Source: Clarireedia homoeocarpa
Taxonomy: Eukaryota; Ascomycota; Leotiomycetes; Helotiales; Rutstroemiaceae
Direction of reading: 5' to 3'
DNA: 64,000 nt
Assembly (NCBI GenBank): GCA_001465935.1
Contig: LNKV01000006.1
Coordinates: 434,001-498,000, forward strand
Shown here: positions 57,901-64,000 of the stretch, in pieces
Numbering within the stretch: the first letter of the stretch is position 1
How the letters are laid out: every line of letters begins with the position of its first letter
The notes under the pieces: generated by a model
What the model was told of the DNA's origin: nothing
Database searches by the model: none
What the model saw: only the letters and a program-made list of their open reading frames with translations
Made by a program: the position numbers and the translations under genes

Positions 57901-58643
57901 ACAGGGAGCTTAAGGAAGCCGAGATCCTTGCGAGAATGATACATGAAGAGGACCAAAAGCGAGAAGAAGCCGCAGAGTTCAAGAAGAGATTCGGAGTCAT
58001 GCCTGCAGATGAAGATGATTTCATCCAGGTAATGCAGCCAAAACGTGAAGCGGACGAGAGGAGTCGACAAGCCCAGATAAAATTGGAGGAGGAAAGTGAA
58101 GACAATGCAGAAGAGGAGAGTAAACGCCAATCTTGGGTAGCAGAAGAGTACGAAAAAGCCGTGGTTTTGTGGCGCGAATCAGGCGTGAAGAAGGTTATAC
58201 AATACCTCGACCGGTACCCTACTAATCGTACACCGGAATGGTATGAAAAGAGGAAGGAAAACCGAAAGAAAGCGTTTTTGGAAATGGTGGGAGAATTCAT
58301 AGACTTCACAGTGCACGAATACCCAGCCGGTCGCCCATCTTTGGCTCGATTGGAAGAAGACTACCAGAAACTGATGGAGGTCCGAATTATGCGATTTATG
58401 AAGTGGCATGTTAGCGGAGTATCCTTTGAGCTCCTATCCGAGTCCGAGACCCAGAAGTATAACTTATACATATGGGCGAACTGGAAGTCGGAGGAGCAAG
58501 AGGTCATGAAATATGTGCTCTTTTCTAGGTATGGCAGAAAAGGCGCTCTGAACCCTCATGCCGACAAAGTCAAAGGTCTGCTTAACGACGACACGGATAT
58601 GAGAAGGATTCAACAAAAGTACAGACTTGGCGAGTACAAATAA
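54995..58643 (+). CDS. MACPF-domain (perforin-like) protein, amino-terminal part disrupted
   Basis: A chain of in-phase exons is clear from 55644: 55644-55738, 55793-55962, 56029-56132, 56188-56315, 56389-56482, 56533-56659, 56727-56976, 57036-57090, 57137-57296, 57354-57490 and 57537-58643. The MACPF signature Y-G-T-x-F-x6-G-G forms across an intron (RYG/TCFASEVYLGG). It is followed by Ser/Ala-rich GATTSEK and WSANGGDTTL, as in fungal MACPF proteins. MACPF domains assemble pores in membranes; the role in moulds is mostly unknown. The C-terminal ~370 residues carry a charged helical region without a named domain. Upstream, 54995-55587 holds a preceding small domain. It has an in-frame TAG at 55289-55291, a frame break near 55421-55430 and no clear ATG. 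Either unusual introns bypass these or the gene is decaying. Intron 55588-55643 looks GC-AG. Confidence 0.72.
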
Positions 58644-60128
58644 AGCAAAGAGGGCTAGAGGCGACCCCTGTATATTAGAAACATGCATAAGAAATCAAAG
58701 TCGATAGTCAGAGACCAGCATTCTCAAAGGTTTCCTCCTCCTACCTACGGGACAAGAAAGTCTGACAATTTTTACTACCGTGTTGAGTCAAGATTTAACA
58801 ACGCTAGTCGATGGGTAAAGGCAGTCTTCTCAACCAACACTCTTGTATTTCAACACGGAGTAATTCTATAAGCAAGCGAGATCCGGATCTGGATCTGCAA
58901 AAGCGGTCTCGTTATCTGCAAATTCACACCAAGGTCGTGCCGTACCGTACCGTGCTACTTTCGCTCTAGCAAACCTCAATTTTGGAACCTGAAAGAACGA
59001 GGAAACTTCGTCCAGTCAAATCAATCACAAATAGCGGAGAAGACTAGGCGATTCAGCAGGATAGTCGAGCTAGAACCGGATGGATAGGAATACGAATTGT
59101 GATGAAAACTCGACTCGAATGAAAGGAAATGTTCTGATGGTTCCCTCTCCTAGACCTCTCTGGTATGGTGCGATGATTGGCCGGCCATATTTCATACCGC
59201 TGGTGAAAGAGATATATCTATAGCTGTCTGTGTAGCCATCTTTGGAATCCGATGCATCGTAAGGTTGGTTATCCTAAGGCTCATAATCAGTCTCACGCAG
59301 CTCAGCTCACTCAAGACCGATCATGCGGCTCTACTCATCTTTCCAACATAAACGGGTTTCATGCAGGGTGAGAATCATGGATAGATAACAAGTTCGGCGC
59401 TGGTGTTAAGAGTGGCAATGTGGCGCTGCAAACTGTGCTATGGATGTTGTCGATGGAGGAAGCTGGCGTCCCTTCTAGACCATGTGTGGCAGAGCTCTTG
59501 TACGGATATATAAATGGCGCCTACTTTTCCCATTGAGAAAGTGGGCTGCATTGAAAACTGGTAAAAGTAGGATGAGCGGACGCAGGGGGGAGAAGGGCGG
59601 GGAGAAGAGAGCGGTTGGTCAAACGGGTTAGCAGTATCGATACCTCAGTTTGTATTGCATTTCATACCACATTCTAAATACTTAGCCCGCATATAACTGC
59701 CACCGGCTTATTAAATGCCCACTGTGATTTTCATGTCATGTACGAATCTCATTCACCACAACAAGATCGCCACCTCTGAGACGGCCAATGCAGCTCTACT
59801 TTCTATTCTGGCACCATAGCTTCCTGTGCTCCATTCCTGCTCTCTTTGCTGAAAACTTGTCTAGATAAAAACTCAATACACGGATCCCTGTTTTCACAAG
59901 CTTTGAACTCTTGCATCAACCTAACCAAAACATATATAACATTCCGTCAATACGTTCTGCTGTGCAGGATAGATGCGTCGTCTTTCAAGGGAAGGAATGT
60001 AGTTTCAGTCCTACTTACGACCTTCCTAGCGCTCTGGTCGGTATTCTTTTGCATCCGGGCCCCCCTCCACCATGATGTGAGAGAACTCAGAGAAAGGCAG
60101 GTTTTCCAATTTCAACCACAAGACTAAA
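58644..60128. other. Intergenic, no gene seen
   Basis: About 1.5 kb of mixed sequence downstream of the MACPF gene. A hydrophobic open stretch around 60000-60060 (VVSVLLTTFLALWSVFFCI) may belong to the membrane-protein relic to its right. No other feature seen. Confidence 0.4.
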
Positions 60129-60362
60129 GATCCGAAGGGCTGTTTTTGCCAGAAAGAGATCTATACGAAAACCATAGCTTTCGACGGGAAAGCCATCATT
60201 GAAGCTGGTCTAGCATTGATTGCTAGCTGTCTTCCTACTTTCAAGACTGTTGATAGCAAGCAGCGTCTTCAATCAGCAGTTGTCAGTATTCGAAGCGCAA
60301 TATCTTTACAATCACTACAAGTAATCAGATTGGATAGCTTGAAAGGATCGAAGGGTTTCTGA
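60129..60362 (+). pseudogene. C-terminal fragment of a PTH11/rhodopsin-like membrane protein
   Basis: An ATG-less open stretch of 77 codons ending in TGA reads TIAFDGKAIIEAGLALIASC, LPTFKTV and then LQSAVVSIRSAISLQSLQ. The E-(A/x)-GLA-(L/I)-IA-(A/S)-x-LP-T motif, followed by a short basic/Ser tail, is characteristic of the last transmembrane helix of fungal 'rhodopsin' domain proteins (PTH11-related receptors). Six further helices should precede it; at most one is suggested upstream near 60000. It is too short to function alone and was recognised only from this motif. Confidence 0.5.
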
Positions 60363-62201
60363 AGGGGTACTAAAACTATCGAATTTGTTTACGGAATTGA
60401 GAGTGGGACATCCAATGGTACATACACTCAGTGGCGACTGAGGAAATATAGAAATGGGCAATACAGCAACATACACTCCGGGCCAAAGATACCCTAAAGA
60501 TTCAAAGTCAATAAGACTTAGAATCGAGGTATCAATGATGCAAAGGAGGTGGGACAAGACAAGAAAGAGACAGCAAGTGGATAGTGGGAGACAATCTCAA
60601 GTGAGATGCGGGTTAGTGTAAGAAGTGTCTTAACTCCCACGACTCGATCCTTATATACATACTCAGTTGCGCGACGGACAGGCATGCCTCTACTTGGCGG
60701 GTATTTCATCTCTGCTAATTCAGCCCATCTGCACGCACTGTATCAATCAAACCCTCTCCATATTTTCTCCATACCAACGAGACAGTCAGTTCCGCCCATA
60801 ATTCAGTCGATCCTACTCAGACCGAGTCCGCGCACGCACAAACGCATGGACACATGACTTCACGTGTCTTTTTCCTATCATGTCTTGGACTAGACTTTCG
60901 TTTCCTATTCATACCTCTGTCTCTGCGACTTCTCCATTTCTCAAACTGTCTCGTCTCACCGTACTTTGCCCCCCCTCCCCCCCCTCCCATAAGCATCACA
61001 CCAGCACCACAACAAAGCAGATCGATCCCCACCGCGCTGCTCACAAGACAAAGCTGAGCGCTGCAGATCTAACTTATGTACACTGTGGAGGTAACTTAAG
61101 ACGTCTCCACACCTCACGTGCATATATCTCACTCAGTCTTAGCTTACAGTATTAATGGCAAGGCGCATTAATGAGTTTCTACATATATGAAGGGACTGTT
61201 TCTCTTTATGTACTGTACATAGTTAGTTATACAAGTATAATTAATTAGGCCCCCTCTTCCCCCCCCCCTCTGTACTGTACTGTAGCGGTCGGTATATCCA
61301 AGCCCAAGGCAAGCGCAGACCAGACCGCCTCCACTTATTCACCTCGTGTATACATACACAAGCATGCCCTTCCTCGCCCGAAAACTCGATTCCCCGTAAG
61401 TAGGGAAGGGTAATTTGTGCGATTAGAATTGAAAGAAAGACGAGGAAAACGAGGAGGTATAACTCGGTATACCGTACGCATATAGTAGTAGCCCTTCACT
61501 TAATCATTCGTTCACTGATTCAATACTGTAGATGTTCTTCTTCTTTCATTTCATTTCTCATCTATCTTTTCCCACTTTCTACTTCACTCACCCGCCTGCC
61601 TCGCCGTGCCTCTTTCGTGCTTTTCCAGTTCCTGAACAAAATGGTAAAGCTACATCCCGAAGCGAGTATGATATAGCATAGCATAGCATAGCATAGCACA
61701 ACACAACACATAACAAGCCCATCTACCAAACCTGACATGATACTCAGCCCGTGCAGTGTATCCAGAATATATACAAATCCGTCCGCTGTCTACTTATGCC
61801 CACTCTCTATCCACATCTCTCCCCTTCCCGCCACTCACCTCCCAGTTTCTTGTCTTAGTCTATCCTCCCACCCCCCACTCCCAGCGAAAATCTATTCCCA
61901 CACCCCATCCCTACCCCATTCCATAAGAATCTCCCCTCTAAACTTCCCCTCCACCCTTCGTAAAGACACCTTCCATCCCACTCCCTCCTCTCCCCTCATT
62001 AACCATACTTTCCGCATCCCCAACCTGTTTCCTCTCCGAAACCTCTCTCAAAGCTCCTCCCTTTCCAAACTTCAAATTCATCTGTTTGTGTCTCAGACCT
62101 AACGTCAATCCTTGGGATAAGGAATTATTGTCCCTTATATTGCGGCCGCTTGTGTATGATGATGTTGCGGATGTAGGGCCACCCCTCATGACTGCTGATT
62201 G
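60363..62201. other. Intergenic with pyrimidine tracts and microsatellites
   Basis: 1.8 kb. It contains a CATAG/ATAGC run (61672-61700), TGTACTGTACTGTA (~61270), and C/T-rich blocks (61800-62060) whose frames are compositionally biased. No gene supported. Confidence 0.5.
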
Positions 62202-63725
62202 TTATTGTAGTGGTTCCGAACTACTGGAGAGCCGATTTAAATGGAGGTAGACGTCTGTTCCGTAGCTGTTTGTTTGTTAGTCAGGTTCCTTTCTTCCTAT
62301 GTAGATCAATAAAGATAAGACTCACCCCTCCATACTAATCAACTTCAAATCTCCTCCAAAATATCTAGCATATAATCTCGAAATTGGTAAACCATACCCG
62401 AATCCTGCCATTGGTGCTTTGAAGTCGCTTTTATCGAAGTCGGGGTCCAGACTCGGTGTACGGTCAACGGTCGTGTACATATATGTCCATACCAAAGGAA
62501 TAGCACTTCGAGGAATCCCACCACCTTCATCAGAGATCTTAATAGTGATATCCTCTTTTCCTTCCGCAACAACGACCTTCGTGACTGGGAAATCTTGCTT
62601 CTCTGGTCCGTGTGTTTCTACGACGGCGCGCAGAGAATTCTTGAGAGTTTCGAAAAGCATATGTGATAGATGTCCGGGAACGTACATGAAGTGTAATTCT
62701 GGAGGACAAACGAGTTGGATTTTTGGCGCATCGAATAACCCGTAGTGGTCTTCGCAAACGAACCGTGCGTTCTCTATGGCTTCTTCTGCGAGGTCTCGTA
62801 CATTGGTTTTCGTGCAAATGATACCGACATAATTAGGATCCTTGTCATGGCTTTGATCTGTTAGAGCTATATGTTGTCCGATCAGCATTCGTATACCTAT
62901 ACGAGACATGTAGAAACGGTCGAGAAATGATTGGATATTATTGTCGATTTGCATTCGCTGCCGTTTGCGCTTGTATTCGAGGATACCTTGGGCGACAGTA
63001 GTAACAACTCCATCATGCCGCCGTTTGATATGGTTGAGAGTTTGTGCGAATCGTTGATTATAGTCGTGAAGTTCTGGCGGCCAATCTGTGCTGTCTTCTA
63101 CTGTTGCGAAGTATCTCCTTGCTGAAGATGATTTCGCCTTCTCACTGTGTCCATTCCCATTTGAATTCCCAGTCTGCCAGTGTGCCGAGCTATATTGTCC
63201 TCTTTGCACACTCGGGTTGTGCGTAGCTTCTGTAAGTAGCTTGGATTGCTTTCCATTTTGTTTCGCAGGTTTCATGAGTCGATCTTTGACTTCTTTTGAT
63301 AGCTGCGGTCTTGGTAGACTGGTTATTTCCTTTCTCACATGTCAATTTGTTATGACACCTTTCACACAGGGTAAAAGAGTCATACCTCAAATGACTGTGC
63401 ATACCAGTCTTGCACCTTTTTGATCGAGGGCATTTCATTGAGTCCATCTGGGAGATCTGAAAGCTCTTGTACTCGATGCGCGAGTCGTATGGGGAGTTCT
63501 TCGGAAAGGAATTGTGAAGCTCGGAAAAGAGTACCTGATTGTTGAGAGGATGCTGATTAGCTTGGAGCTCAATGGCAGAGTTTTCACCATCTCTCCATGC
63601 ATGGACATACCTGTAGATGGCCTCTCCCCAAATTGCACCATCTGTCTTAAGCTTACACCGGTGGCAGGAAAATGAGAATAATGCTTGATGGTTTCCATCA
63701 ACATGTCCGACTTCTTCCACGACAT
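62202..63725 (-). CDS. pkp1: Mitochondrial pyruvate dehydrogenase kinase (PDK/BCKDK family)
   Basis: Four exons, 63725-63611, 63534-63386, 63329-62326 and 62265-62202, give 443 residues. The kinase phosphorylates and inactivates the E1 subunit of the mitochondrial pyruvate dehydrogenase complex. The amino domain shows ATGVSLRQMVQFGERPSTG and the FLSEELPIRLAHRVQEL helix. The ATP site has the N-box FETLKNSLRA, G1 DEGGGIP, a short WTYMYTT segment and G2 GFGYGLPISRLYARYFGGDL, all as expected for the GHKL-type fold. The C-terminus GYGTDVYLHL comes from the last exon. A Ser/Asn/Gly-rich insert (~95-150) separates the helical parts. The ATG at 63725 is the only one fitting the family start; an in-frame stop lies just upstream. 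No long presequence is seen. The symbol follows yeast naming; the branched-chain kinase is the main alternative. Confidence 0.92.
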
Positions 63726-64000
63726 CTTGCTGCAGCTCCTGTGGCCCTAAGGCCTTCGAGATTATCTGTGTAGCCCTTTCAAAGTATGAGGTTGGTTGTA
63801 ATGTAAGGTGTCGGTGATGGTGGAGCAAATTACAAACATTTGTTGAACTTCTTTCCTCCCCCCGCGTTCGTGGGTGGGATCCTAGGACTGGGTAGCTTTT
63901 AGGATGACGCAGAATTAAAGCAGAGGCCGACGATTCAGACCAATGACAACCGAGGCAAAGCAAAGAGAACCTTGGCAGTCAGTCACTGGGATTGTGGACA
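63726..64000. promoter_or_regulatory. Promoter/5' region of the PDK gene
   Basis: 275 bp upstream of the PDK start on the minus strand. The stretch has one long frame but no family signal. Transcription sites were not determined. Confidence 0.35.

Noticed and set aside
61737..62102. 121-codon plus-strand frame near the PDK gene
   Set aside because: Pro/Ser/Leu bias from C/T tracts, convergent with PDK and lacking any domain signal.

Overview
The window is nuclear DNA of a filamentous ascomycete (Pezizomycotina). Genes carry several short introns (about 46-116 nt, GTAAGT-like donors and a few GC-AG introns). The families are typical of moulds: Dicer-like 2, Stc1-domain, Ime2-type kinase, Zn2Cys6 factor, secretory lipase, opsin-related protein and MACPF protein. 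Intergenic spaces are long and rich in pyrimidine tracts and microsatellites. Gene content suggests Leotiomycetes, but that is inference and no species is claimed. Coding coordinates come from reconstructed splice sites; each spliced frame was checked for phase.

Layout. 0-6.1 kb, plus strand: a PAP2 lipid phosphatase, then a 1,378-residue membrane/coiled-coil protein with a threefold repeated C-terminal module. 8.2-12.1 kb, minus strand: an unrecognised basic low-complexity protein and a DUF7924-type protein with an ExK nuclease-like motif. 12.9-18.1 kb: intact dicer-like 2. 19.9-22.4 kb, minus: a DUF7514-type protein. 22.4-26.3 kb: mostly simple-sequence DNA, with one doubtful small gene.

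26-41 kb is an accessory, rearranged zone. It holds a decayed NACHT NLR containing a piece of a replication protein A 32-kDa gene, and a cluster of inverted repeats. It also holds two copies of a 61-63 bp element with 5-bp target duplications, two solo-LTR-like elements with their own duplications, and an AT-rich island. Further on are an intact Zn2Cys6 factor, a secretory lipase, a monooxygenase fragment fused to a microsatellite, a 5 x 75 bp minisatellite running into the stop of an opsin-related gene, and a truncated 3-phosphoglycerate dehydrogenase.

42.2-43.6 kb, minus: an Stc1-domain protein. 43.6-50.5 kb: nearly 7 kb with no convincing gene, followed by an Ime2/MAK-type kinase (50.5-52.9 kb). 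55-58.6 kb: a many-exon MACPF-domain gene whose amino-terminal part looks damaged. 60.1-60.4 kb: a PTH11/rhodopsin-like gene tail. 62.2-63.7 kb, minus: mitochondrial pyruvate dehydrogenase kinase.

No operon-like or biosynthetic cluster logic is visible. The connecting theme is genome defence: Dicer and Stc1-domain proteins lie within 30 kb of repeat-rich DNA with hairpins and transposon scars. Any functional link is inference.
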